NCBI GenBank assembly: GCA_963750715.1
Contig: CAVVRP010000003.1
Coordinates: forward strand, 77,055 to 141,054
DNA: 64,000 nucleotides
Origin: JAGVSR01 sp963750715
Lineage (GTDB): Bacteria; Pseudomonadota; Alphaproteobacteria; Rhizobiales; Hyphomicrobiaceae
Direction of reading: 5' to 3'
Numbering within the stretch: the stretch's first letter is position 1; each line of letters begins with the position of its first letter. The position numbers and the translations under genes are program-made. The notes under the pieces are model-generated. The model was not told the DNA's origin. It saw only the letters and a program-made list of their open reading frames with translations, and did no database searches. Shown in pieces: positions 35,849-44,674 of the stretch.

Positions 35849-38199
35849 TACATCCTGACGCGCGTCTTCTGCGGGTCGTAGAATGGAAACGCGACGATGT
35901 GCGCCGCCAGCCGCTTCTGATGTCCGTCGAGCTTGCCGACGGCCACGGCCGTGCCGATCTCCGTGTGGGTCACATCAAGTCGTGCCAGCGCGATCGACTT
36001 CTTCAACAGCGGCGACTTCATTGCGCTGGTCACGATGCCGATCTGCGCGCGGCCGATGAACACGGGATCGCCGTGGCCCGCCCTCTCGTTGCTGTCGAGT
36101 TCGAGCCCGACCAGCTTGCGGGAGGGATGAGCGCGGCGGCGTTCGATTGCGGCCTTGCCGATGTAGTCCTCCTCCTTCTTGGAGGGAACGGTGAAGCTGA
36201 TGCCGGCTTCGAGCGGGTCCGTGGTCGAGTCAAAGTCGTGGCCGCCGAACACGAGGCCGGCTTCGATCCGCACCATGTCGAGCGCGTCGAAGCCGAGCGG
36301 CGCGATGCCGTGCGGAACCCCGGCTTCCATGATCGCGTCCCACACGGCGGGTGCGTCCTTTGGATGGCAGAACACTTCGTAACCGAGTTCGCCAGTATAT
36401 CCAGTGCGCGAGAGTACGATTGGAATGCCTTCGTAGCCGCCGATACGGCCGATCGTAAATCGAAACACGCCGAGTTCATCCAGCGTCGGTCGGCCGGGCG
36501 CCGTCCAGATGATCGGACGCAGGGTGTCGCGCGCCTTGGGGCCCTGAACAGCGACGTTGTGGATCTGGTCGCTCGCGGTCTTGAGGAGAACCTTGGCGCC
36601 CATCTTGGCCGCCTGTTCCTTGATCCACAGGACGCTGGCGTCATCGCCGCCAATCCAGCGGAAGTTCGTTTCCGACATGCGAAACAGCGTGCCGTCATCG
36701 ACCATGCCGCCGTGCTCGTAGCACAACGGGGTATAGATGACCTGGCCAACTGCAAGCTTCCTTACATCGCGCGTAAACAGGCCCTGCAGCAGGGTCTCCG
36801 CGTCCGGCCCGTTGATCTCGAGCTTTCTCAGCGGCGACAGGTCCAACATGACCACACGTTCGCGGCACGCCCAATACTCGTCAATCGGCCCATTCTTGGC
36901 AAAGCACGTCGGCAGCCAGAAGCCGCGATACTCGGTGAACGAGCGCGTCAGCGCCGAGGTTCTCGGGTGGAACCCGGTCTCGCGGGTGAGCTGCAGAGGA
37001 GCATCCGGTGTCATGCGGTATCCAATCGCGCGCTTGAAGTTTGCCGTCTTGGGATAGACGCGCACCTGTATCTCGGAGAGCTTCCAGCCGTTCGCCGGAT
37101 CGATGTCGTCCGGGCATGACGAGGCCCCGCAGACGAGATCGGTCAGCGCGCGCATCATCACGTAGTCGCCGGGGCGCGACCATGGCTCGTCGAACCAGAT
37201 GTTGTTATGAGCGTCGACATTGGTGTTGTAGAAGAAGTTGATCGCCGGCCAGCCGCGATTATTGCCGATTTCGAACGGCGCCAACGCGTTGTTGAAGTTT
37301 TCCGAGCAGCTCGGATGGCCGAAGTAGCCCATGTCCTCGTAGAAGCGCTGGGTGCAAGCGAGTCCGAAGGTGTCGTGCCGGCCGACAGTGTCCTGCACCA
37401 CTTCGACGAGCGCCGTCTGACTGCGATCGAAGAACTTGGAGAAAAGACCCGGCCGCGGATAGGCAAGCCCCGTCATGGTGCGCGTCGTGGTCGAGTCGAT
37501 GCCGAGTACCTCGCCCTTGTCGAGGGCGCGGCGCTGAAAGGCGATGAAGTCAGAGCACTGCCGCCCGGCGATGTCGATGATCTGGATGTATTCGCCCTCG
37601 AACACCTCGAAGGAGATCGCGCTGGCGACGTTGATGGTGAGGTCAAGGCGCGGCTCGGCGAGCGGTTCGGGCAGTCGCAGCATGCCCGCCGGCGCAGGCC
37701 GAGCGCGGCGAACGAAAACGAGCACGTCGCTCGGCGGCGTCTGATCCCAAACCAGCATTGGCGCTGCGGTAGCCGCGATCACCGCGACCGCGGGGCGCTC
37801 GCACTTCAGACTGACGATGTCGCCTGCCGGTGCATCCGGTCCGAACAGCTTTGCCGCCTTCGCCTTGCCGATGTCGAGGTTGCGACGGAACAGGCCGAAG
37901 CGCACGCGCTGCGCATCGTCGCTGTCTCCCGCCAGGATTGCCGCAATTCCGACGGGCTGGGAGCGGCCTTTAAGGCCCAGCGCAGCCAGATCGCTCTTGC
38001 CCGTCTCGCCGAACACCGCGACTTCTACGGCTTGTCCGCCTTCCAGCAGCGCGATCTCGACGTCGTCGTCGCGTTCGAGTGCGAACACGCCGGAGCCGCC
38101 GCCCTTGACGATATAGCGCTCGATGCCGGGATCGAGCGCGGCCGATCCAGCTTCGAACAGCTTCGGCCGGGTCGGAGCTGTGACCAGCGTTTCGCTCAT
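35848..38199 (-). CDS. tdm: Trimethylamine N-oxide demethylase (DUF1989 + GcvT-like)
   Basis: 783 residues, the usual length of Tdm. The N-terminal ~380 residues are a DUF1989 domain with conserved cysteines in HDTFGLAC, HPSCSENFNNAL and CGASSCPDD, which hold Zn/Fe in characterised Tdm. The C-terminal half is GcvT-like (PLRKLEINGPDAETLLQGL, VLSRTGYTGELGYEVF) and binds folate. Tdm splits TMAO into dimethylamine and formaldehyde, which the second domain can pass to THF. The start at MSETLVTAP has GGAG upstream. It lies 59 bases after tmm. Intact. Confidence 0.92.
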   Translation of the reverse strand: MSETLVTAPTRPKLFEAGSAALDPGIERYIVKGGGSGVFALERDDDVEIALLEGGQAVEVAVFGETGKSDLAALGLKGRSQPVGIAAILAGDSDDAQRVRFGLFRRNLDIGKAKAAKLFGPDAPAGDIVSLKCERPAVAVIAATAAPMLVWDQTPPSDVLVFVRRARPAPAGMLRLPEPLAEPRLDLTINVASAISFEVFEGEYIQIIDIAGRQCSDFIAFQRRALDKGEVLGIDSTTTRTMTGLAYPRPGLFSKFFDRSQTALVEVVQDTVGRHDTFGLACTQRFYEDMGYFGHPSCSENFNNALAPFEIGNNRGWPAINFFYNTNVDAHNNIWFDEPWSRPGDYVMMRALTDLVCGASSCPDDIDPANGWKLSEIQVRVYPKTANFKRAIGYRMTPDAPLQLTRETGFHPRTSALTRSFTEYRGFWLPTCFAKNGPIDEYWACRERVVMLDLSPLRKLEINGPDAETLLQGLFTRDVRKLAVGQVIYTPLCYEHGGMVDDGTLFRMSETNFRWIGGDDASVLWIKEQAAKMGAKVLLKTASDQIHNVAVQGPKARDTLRPIIWTAPGRPTLDELGVFRFTIGRIGGYEGIPIVLSRTGYTGELGYEVFCHPKDAPAVWDAIMEAGVPHGIAPLGFDALDMVRIEAGLVFGGHDFDSTTDPLEAGISFTVPSKKEEDYIGKAAIERRRAHPSRKLVGLELDSNERAGHGDPVFIGRAQIGIVTSAMKSPLLKKSIALARLDVTHTEIGTAVAVGKLDGHQKRLAAHIVAFPFYDPQKTRVRM

Positions 38200-38258
38200 G
38201 AGCTTGTCTCCGGTCGGCCCGTCGCAGGAGTTCAGAGGGGAGCACGCCCCCTGCTCTC

Positions 38259-39605
38259 TTACGGCTTGCCGAGATAGGCTTCGAAACTGTCGTCCAGGCA
38301 CTTCATCCAGGGCGTGTGATGCTTCGGCGCCGTGGTTCCCGTCAGGGTGGACGGGTACGACTGGTCACGATAGGTAAGAATGTCCGCGGCCTTGTGATGT
38401 TCCCATTCCTTGAACAGGCGAGCCACCATATCGACGTCGAGCCGCGGGTAGTCCGTGGGGGTGATCAGATCGCGCACGTACTCGGTCTGGAAGTCGATCG
38501 CCTGGAATGCATCTTCAATCGCTTCCTCGGCCGCGATCCACTTCTGCATGTCGATCGTCTGATCCGTGAGCGAGGGCAGCTTGATGCGGCCGAGCACGAC
38601 GTCGCGCGCATACCAGGCCTGAGCGTCGAACATGTTGAAGGTGTAGTACTGGTCCTGCATGCCGATATACATGAGCTTCGGGTTACCCCACCAGAAGATG
38701 CCCTTGTACAGATTCGGCGGATACAGCCGGTTGCGCGACTTGATGCGCAGGTTGTCTTCCATGAACGGGTGATGGTGGAGATAGCCGGTGCAAAGGATGA
38801 TCGCATCGTAATCGGCGGACGTGCCATCGCGGAAGTAGACGCGGCTGCCTTCGACTTTGGTCAGCAGCGGCACTTCATTGATCTGCGGCGGCCACTTGAA
38901 GCCCATCGGCTTGGTGCGCCACGTGAACGTCACGGCCTTGGCACCGTACTTCAGGCACTGGATGCCGATGTCTTCCGAAGAATAGCTGGAACCGACGCAC
39001 AGAACGCGCTTGCCGGCAAACTCGTCTGCCGCGCGGAAGTCATGGCTGTGCAGGACACGGCCAAGGAACGTCTTGATGCCTTCGAACTCCGGGATATTCG
39101 GCGTCGAGAAGTGACCGCTCGCGCAGATGACATAATCGAATTCGGAGGACTGCTGCTCGTCGGCGACGAGGTCCTTGACCGCAACCGTGAACTTGCCCGT
39201 CTCGTCGTTGTAGGTGACCGAGCGGACAGCCGTGTTGAGCTTGATGTAGGACGTCACGCCGCTCTTCTCGATACGGCCCTTGATGTAGTCGTGCAGCACC
39301 GCGCGCGGCGGATACGACGGGATCGGCCGGCCGAAGTGTTCCTCGAAGGAATAATCGGCGAACTCCAGGCACTCCTTGGGACCGTTCGACCACAGATAGC
39401 GGTACATGCTCGCGTGAACGGGCTCGCCGTATTCGTCTGTGCCGGTCCGCCAGGTGTAGTTCCAGATACCGCCGTAGTCGGCCTGGCGCTCGTAGCAGAC
39501 GAGCTCGGGAATATCCGCGCCTTTGCGGCGGGCGCTCTCGAACGCGCGCAAAGCCGCCAATCCGCTGGGGCCAGCACCAATAATTGCAACGCGACCTGAC
39601 ATCAT
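38259..39605 (-). CDS. tmm: Trimethylamine monooxygenase
   Basis: 448 residues, a bacterial flavin-containing monooxygenase. FAD motif AIIGAGPSGLAAL, the FMO fingerprint FLGRVLHSHDF, NADPH motif CVGSSYSSED, and Tmm-typical MYRYLWSNGPKECLEF and LYPPNLYKGIFW. It oxidises trimethylamine to trimethylamine N-oxide with NADPH and O2. Intact frame, although the gene before it is broken. The start could be at either of the first two Met codons. It is the diagnostic gene of aerobic TMA catabolism in marine Roseobacter, SAR11 and Methylocella. Confidence 0.95.
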   Translation of the reverse strand: MMSGRVAIIGAGPSGLAALRAFESARRKGADIPELVCYERQADYGGIWNYTWRTGTDEYGEPVHASMYRYLWSNGPKECLEFADYSFEEHFGRPIPSYPPRAVLHDYIKGRIEKSGVTSYIKLNTAVRSVTYNDETGKFTVAVKDLVADEQQSSEFDYVICASGHFSTPNIPEFEGIKTFLGRVLHSHDFRAADEFAGKRVLCVGSSYSSEDIGIQCLKYGAKAVTFTWRTKPMGFKWPPQINEVPLLTKVEGSRVYFRDGTSADYDAIILCTGYLHHHPFMEDNLRIKSRNRLYPPNLYKGIFWWGNPKLMYIGMQDQYYTFNMFDAQAWYARDVVLGRIKLPSLTDQTIDMQKWIAAEEAIEDAFQAIDFQTEYVRDLITPTDYPRLDVDMVARLFKEWEHHKAADILTYRDQSYPSTLTGTTAPKHHTPWMKCLDDSFEAYLGKP

Positions 39606-39668
39606 TTCCCCCGTTCTCTATTTCTTTGCGCTGTTCATGATTGAGACGTCTCTCATTGTGGCGGTCGG

Positions 39669-40718
39669 CTAATCGGGCCAGCACCCAGGCGATGTCGACG
39701 CTCCGTCATCGTACTTCGCGAGCCAGTCGATCGTGGTCTGGCGGTAGCGGGTCGATTCCCTTGTAGTCGGCGACTCGGGTCGGGCAGCGTCTTCAGCACG
39801 CGATGCAGGCGGCGGCCCCATTTCGGCACTGTCACCAGTTCTCGCATCTTGATGAGATACGCGCGGATCGAAAACACGATGGCGTTCGAACGCGGCAGAC
39901 GCCACAGCCCCTGCAGCTCGACGCGCAGATGGACCTTGTCGCCGACGTTCTCGGGCGTCACTGTCGTGCGGTCGATACCCCACTTGTGATACGTTCTCCG
40001 GGCTCGTATCGAGACGCGGATTGATGGTCATCGTCCAGTTGAGACGACGGACGGGGCGACCCTGCTGCAGGTTGAGCAGGAACTTGAGTGCACGGTCGAA
40101 TACGCCCGTCTCATGCGCCAGCGGCACCGGCGCATGCCACTCCTTGAAGCTCATGCCGACGTCGAAATCGAGCGACCAGTCGGCCTGCGACGTCACGATG
40201 CCGGAGTCCATCCAAAGATCGCCGTCGCGCTGATCGAGCAGGCAGAAGTCGCCCTGGCACTGGCGCGTGATGTATTCCATCGGCCGGTACGGCAGCGTCG
40301 AGACATCGCCGAAGGTGAACTTCTGCTCGATGCCCATCGGGCGGTTGATCCAGTGCCAGTTGTCGCCGTCACGTGTCAGCGAGAAATGCTCGGGATAGCT
40401 CGATGCGCCATGCTGCGTCATCAGCAGTTCGACCAGATCCCATTCGGCCGGCAGCATGTGCGGCAGCGACTGGCAGCGCAGCGGATCTTCCTTCAGAACC
40501 AGCGCGCGGTCGCGCATATCCGAAAGGTAGTGCTCGTCGATGTCGATCGGAAACTCGTAGACCGAACCCTTCGGCCCCGGCGTGTGCGGCTCGATGTTCA
40601 CCGTGTACATGTACTTGTCTTCGTGGAACGGAAACGGAAAGCGCCGGATCGCTTCCGGACTGTTGGAGAAGGTAAAGTCGTCGCGGAACGTTTCGTCTTT
40701 GAAAAGACCCAGTCCCAT
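39669..40718 (-). CDS. Heme-dependent dimethylamine monooxygenase, heme subunit (DUF3445; frameshifted)
   Basis: The N-terminal ~235 residues are continuous: MGLGLFKDETFRDDF, FPFPFHEDKYMYTVN, HFSLTRDGDNWHW, and LNWTMTINPRLDTSPEN. This is the DUF3445/HODM alpha family, a PAS-fold heme enzyme that demethylates secondary amines. After ~40005 the protein continues in another frame (VGDKVHLRVELQGLWRLPRS, NAIVFSIRAYLIKM), shifts again near 39775 and returns near 39752 to the first frame (TRYRQTTIDWLAKYD). The three changes together restore the original frame. The start has GGAG upstream. Product would convert dimethylamine to methylamine plus formaldehyde. Confidence 0.8.
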   Translation of the reverse strand: MGLGLFKDETFRDDFTFSNSPEAIRRFPFPFHEDKYMYTVNIEPHTPGPKGSVYEFPIDIDEHYLSDMRDRALVLKEDPLRCQSLPHMLPAEWDLVELLMTQHGASSYPEHFSLTRDGDNWHWINRPMGIEQKFTFGDVSTLPYRPMEYITRQCQGDFCLLDQRDGDLWMDSGIVTSQADWSLDFDVGMSFKEWHAPVPLAHETGVFDRALKFLLNLQQGRPVRRLNWTMTINPRLDTSPENVSQVGYRPHDSDARERRRQGPSARRAAGAVASAAFERHRVFDPRVSHQDARTGDSAEMGPPPASRAEDAARPESPTTRESTRYRQTTIDWLAKYDDGASTSPGCWPD

Positions 40719-40767
40719 CCCACACTCCGTTCCGCGACAACGCCGTCTGGCGCCGCGCATGCATCCT

Positions 40768-41735
40768 CTAAAGATCCAGAACCACGCCGGCGCCTTCGAT
40801 GCGCGTAACGCAGATCATCATTTTCTTGTCGGACTGCCTTCTCTTCATCGGACAGGTAGTGGTCGTTGTGAACCTGATCGATCCGTCGCACGAGAGCACG
40901 GTTGTCTCGCACTGGCCGCACGCGCCGCCGCGGCACAAATAGGGCGCGTCGACGCCGGCGGCTTCGACCGCTTCCAGCACGCTCTGATGCTCCGCCACCG
41001 GGATCGTCTTCTTCGATTGCGCCAGCTCGATCATGAACGGCTTGCCGGAGGGCGGCGCAGAGAAAGCGTTCGAAGTGGACATTTTCGTCGGGCCATCCGG
41101 CAATGCGCGCCGACTTGCAGGACCCAGTCGATCATGCCGGACGGACCGCACACATAGAGATGCGTGCCGAGCGGCTGGCTGTCGAGCAGTCGGTCGAGCG
41201 GCAAAGCCTCGCCTTTGTCATCGTAGTAGGTATGGACGCGATGGCCATACGTGTTTTTCAGCGAGGCACGATAAGCGCCGTGTGTGTCGACTCGATTGCA
41301 TAGTGCAGCTCGAACGGCGACTCCTCGCGCGACAGCTGGATCATGATCGACATGAAAGGCGTGATGCCGATGCCGCCCGCGATCAGAAGGTGGCGGCGCC
41401 CCCGCCGGTCGACCGGGAACAGGTTCACCGGCGCGAGATGATTCAATTCCGATCCGCGCTTTACCTTGTCATGCATGAACCTCGAGCCGCCGCGCGAATC
41501 CACCGTGCGCAGCACGCTGATTTCGATAGCACGAGCCATCGTAAGGCGAGCCCATCAGCGAGTAGGGGTTGCGGCGGACGCGGTCTCCGTCACGCATGGT
41601 GACGACGGTGTGGGAGCCACCTGAAAACTCGGGAAGCGGCTTTCCGTCAAGCGATTCGAAACGAAATCGCTTAACGCCTTCGGCAACAACTTCGATGCCC
41701 GCGACGCGGACGGGGATGTCTGTCGAGGCGGTCAT
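40768..41735 (-). CDS. Dimethylamine monooxygenase reductase subunit (FMN/NAD/[2Fe-2S]; multiple frameshifts)
   Basis: A phthalate-dioxygenase-reductase type protein readable only by joining at least six segments. N-terminus: RFRFESLDGKPLPEFSGG and NPYSLMGSPYDGSCY (FMN domain). Middle: LLIAGGIGITPFMSIM (NAD binding). Then THLYVCGPSGMIDWVLQ, and the plant-type ferredoxin CRGGACGQCETTVLSCDG. End: MMICVTRIEGAGVVLDL. Frame changes lie near 41545, 41280, 41103, 41060, 40870 and 40830. Electrons would flow from NAD(P)H to the heme subunit. The start overlaps the preceding gene by four bases. Confidence 0.75.
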
Positions 41736-42337
41736 TTATAGAGATCTTCCGCGGGCGGCACCTGGCCTGGGGTTTCAGCATCGATGCAAACGCCCTGGAA
41801 CGCTCCGAGACGCCGCGAATAATGATCGCGCACAAATAGGCTCAGACCACAATGTGCGCACGTTACGGGGCTCGTCGTCACGTCTTCGGTGAAGCCCTTG
41901 CAGTGGACGCACTGGACGCGCCGGCGGGCGGATCCCCTGTGCTCAGTAATGACCGATTTATAGTCGATGCCTGCCTGCAGGGCTTCCTGGATGACGCTGC
42001 CGATGAAGGGCTCGGTGCCTGTCGCATACAGGCGCGTGCCCATCGTCGCGACGGCAAGTGCGCCTCTGAGGTGGAACATGGCCGTCGGAATTGTCGGATG
42101 CTCCCAGAAGCCAGCCGGCGCGAGTGACCTCAGCTTGGCCTCATATCCCTTGCCGGCAGAACCGGTGGGGCAGAACATGATGACGGATTTGGCGAAGAAA
42201 CCTTCCGGCGCCTTGGCTGCCATGTCGAGCACCGCCGCGGCGCCCTCGCCTTCGGCGGCGATGATGTTGTGCTTGGCGTGCGCGTCCGGTTCCAACCCCT
42301 TGTAGACCGGCCTGCTTATGATCCCCGGAGCGAGCAT
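41732..42337 (-). CDS. Dimethylamine monooxygenase small subunit, zinc-ribbon type
   Basis: 201 residues, intact. The C-terminal half has two CxxC knuckles (CVHCKGFTEDV and CAHCGLSLFVRDHYSRRLG), matching the DmmA-like family of dimethylamine monooxygenase clusters (from memory). The N-terminal half (MLAPGIISRPVYKGLEPDA, MFCPTGSAGKGYEAKL, MGTRLYATGTEPFIGSV) looks like an alpha/beta domain. It overlaps the reductase start by ATGA, so the two are made together. Exact role in the complex is uncertain. Confidence 0.75.
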   Translation of the reverse strand: MLAPGIISRPVYKGLEPDAHAKHNIIAAEGEGAAAVLDMAAKAPEGFFAKSVIMFCPTGSAGKGYEAKLRSLAPAGFWEHPTIPTAMFHLRGALAVATMGTRLYATGTEPFIGSVIQEALQAGIDYKSVITEHRGSARRRVQCVHCKGFTEDVTTSPVTCAHCGLSLFVRDHYSRRLGAFQGVCIDAETPGQVPPAEDLYK

Positions 42338-42586
42338 CTATCTCCCTCTGCTGACAGAACATCTGTGCGTGCCGAAGACGCGCGCATAGCTTGCCGAGAC
42401 ACGCAAACCGTAGCTCACGGTGCCCTCGCCTTGACCTTGCCACCAAGCCATGCCTTCGCTCAACTCGATGGAATTGCTCTTCGGTAAATAATTATTCTCG
42501 GCAGTATATCGAAACGGAGACGTGCTGCAACAGGCTCGCATTGCACTCCGCATACAATTCCTGCGTGTTGCCGGATCGAAGAAAAT

Positions 42587-42614
42587 GGGGCCGAGCCACT
42601 TTCGGCACGGCCCC
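42587..42614 (-). terminator. Terminator after the APC permease
   Basis: On the minus strand GGGGCCG / CGGCCCC with a 14-base loop, followed by ATTTTC. It lies 29 bases after the permease stop, so part of the operon transcript may end here. The remaining gap to 42338 holds no gene and may contain the promoter of the monooxygenase genes. Confidence 0.65.
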
Positions 42615-42642
42615 AACTGCCTGCGTCTCGTCTGTTCCCTGA

Positions 42643-44385
42643 TCAGGCGGGTGGCGGCAGCTGGAAGTAATAGTTCGAGGCCAGCACGACGATGCCCGCG
42701 ATCAGCAGCGTCACGTACGGCAGGATGCCGGCTCTGCGCTCACCCAGATCCTGGCCCTTCAGATTGAGTTCTTCCAGCATGTGATCCGGGAACTTGCCTT
42801 TGTCCTGGATGTAGTGCCGGAAAATGAATACTGGAATGATGAGCGCGGCGAACGCCAGCCCGTACCAGAGCGCATTGGCATTGCCCCAGACCTTCGCGCC
42901 AGCGCCCATGAAGACGAGGTTGACGAAGCCGAGCAGTGCATTGAACGCGATCAGCATCGTCGGCGCGCGATAGGGACGCGGAATGTCCGGGCTGTCGATA
43001 CGGTGGATCCAGGTCGCCTGCAGGTTGAGGAAGATGAAGATGATGTAGCCGACGTTCGAGATCGCCAGAATGAGGTAGTAGGCAGTCGCGTCCGAAGCTG
43101 CAAAAGTCAGCAGCCCAAGATTGAAGACGAGGTCCGTCCACATGGCGCGCGTGGGAGCGCCGTGTTGGTTGACGTGGCCAAGATACTTCGGCAGCCAGCC
43201 ATCGACGGAGCCCTGATAGAGCGTGCGCGACGAGCCGGCCATTGCCATCATGATGGCGAGGATCAGCGCCAAGATCATCATCATCTCGAGAAGATGGGTG
43301 ACGTACTTGTTGCCGCCACCGACCATGTCGCCCATCGCCGCGGCAACACCTGTGCCGTCAACGATGCCGGGTTTGGTCATGCCGTCGAGACCGAGATAGC
43401 CCTGGAATGCCGCTGACACCAGCGTGTAAAGCGCAACCGAAGCGAGGCCCGCCCAGAAGATCGCCTTGATGGTATCTGTGGCCGGATTCTTGAACTCGCG
43501 CGTATAGCAGACAGCCGTTTCGAAGGCGTAAGTCGACCAGGCTGCGATGAACAGTGCGCCGAGGAAGTACGTCCACCCTCCGTTGCTCCAGTCGCCGGTC
43601 GGTGGGACGATCGGCGAAAAGTTCTCGTAGTTGACGCCGCCGTTGAAGAACGGAACGATACCGACGATCGCCATCGGAATGAGGACCAGCAGGCCGATCC
43701 ACATCTGCACCCGCGCTGTTCCCAGAACGCCGCGATGCTGAATGGCGAAGGTGGTCAGCATCAGGATCGCGCCGATGAAGAACGTCGCGCCGACCTCGAT
43801 GTTGGCGAGGCCAAAGAACGAGAAATTCGCAACTTTGAAGGAGCGCAGCCAGGGTGTTGCTGCCTCCGTCACACCAGCAATGGCCAACTTGCCTGCTTCC
43901 TCGGCGGTTTTGCCGGCGACAGCCGCAGCATTGGCGGCATCATTGAGCCATGCCTGCACTTCAGGAGATTCGAGACCGAAGCTGGGAATTGGTGCGATGG
44001 CATTCAGGATGTAACCGGCGGCGATGGCGCAGCCGAGCGACAGAACGGGCGTCCACGCGAACCAGTTGCACCACACCGACAGGGGCGCGATCAGTTTGCT
44101 GTAGCGAAGCCACGCGGCCGCTCCGTACACCGCCGCGCCGCCGGACTTGTTATGAAACAGGCCTGCGATCTCGGCGTAGCTGAAGGCCTGCAGGAAACCC
44201 ATCAGAACCGAGATGATCCAGACGACGAAGGCAGCCTTACCGGCTGTCGCGCCCATACCGCCGATCGAGATCAGAACGAGAGCGGGAACACCACTCGCGA
44301 TCCAGAAGGCGCCTCTCCAATCGATTGTCCTGAGAAGTGTATTCCCCTCCACGCCGCTGGCGGCGCTTACCGAGCTGACAGTCAT
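42643..44385 (-). CDS. APC-family permease, probable methylated-amine transporter
   Basis: 580 residues with about 12-14 membrane segments. APC superfamily signs: the first helix SGVPALVLISIGGMGATAG, FHNKSGGAAVYGAAAWLRY, and GSSRTLYQGSVDGWLPKYLG. A long loop with many Ala and Glu lies near residues 140-180. It is the first gene of the minus-strand cluster. APC permeases are often linked to tmm-tdm clusters, so uptake of tri- or dimethylamine is the likeliest role; the substrate is not shown by sequence. Confidence 0.85.
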   Translation of the reverse strand: MTVSSVSAASGVEGNTLLRTIDWRGAFWIASGVPALVLISIGGMGATAGKAAFVVWIISVLMGFLQAFSYAEIAGLFHNKSGGAAVYGAAAWLRYSKLIAPLSVWCNWFAWTPVLSLGCAIAAGYILNAIAPIPSFGLESPEVQAWLNDAANAAAVAGKTAEEAGKLAIAGVTEAATPWLRSFKVANFSFFGLANIEVGATFFIGAILMLTTFAIQHRGVLGTARVQMWIGLLVLIPMAIVGIVPFFNGGVNYENFSPIVPPTGDWSNGGWTYFLGALFIAAWSTYAFETAVCYTREFKNPATDTIKAIFWAGLASVALYTLVSAAFQGYLGLDGMTKPGIVDGTGVAAAMGDMVGGGNKYVTHLLEMMMILALILAIMMAMAGSSRTLYQGSVDGWLPKYLGHVNQHGAPTRAMWTDLVFNLGLLTFAASDATAYYLILAISNVGYIIFIFLNLQATWIHRIDSPDIPRPYRAPTMLIAFNALLGFVNLVFMGAGAKVWGNANALWYGLAFAALIIPVFIFRHYIQDKGKFPDHMLEELNLKGQDLGERRAGILPYVTLLIAGIVVLASNYYFQLPPPA

Positions 44386-44483
44386 GTGTGTCTCCCCTGG
44401 CCACCACGCGCGACCGGGCGCGAGCGCTGTTGTGCGGATCTTGTTTGCGACGGCGTTTTGGATGACCCCTCACCGTGCGGCCA

Positions 44484-44513
44484 ATGGATGCATGCGAGTC
44501 CATCGTATGTCAA
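44484..44513 (-). promoter_or_regulatory. Candidate promoter and operator of the methylamine cluster
   Basis: On the minus strand a perfect TTGACA (44508-44513) is followed after 17 bases by a poor -10 (CATCCA). An ATGGA...TCCAT dyad (44484-44503) overlaps the spacer and -10. This arrangement suggests an activator- or repressor-controlled promoter about 100 bases before the permease start. Nothing else was seen in 44386-44674. Confidence 0.4.
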
Positions 44514-44674
44514 AAACTTTTCTTGTCAGGAAAGAAAGTAGGCGTCCTATTTCTGGCCGCCAACAGCGCGCCGTCCATCGCTGTGGGGCACATCAGACTG
44601 CGGTCTGTTGCCGGGCCCACCGGCCAGACGCCGCCATCACTGGGCACCACGGACCTGGAAAACGCGGTAGGCTC

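Noticed and set aside
35740..39599. Three long plus-strand ORFs (459, 356 and 427 residues)
   Set aside because: They lie antisense to tdm and tmm, whose products are clearly recognised; no protein-family motifs.
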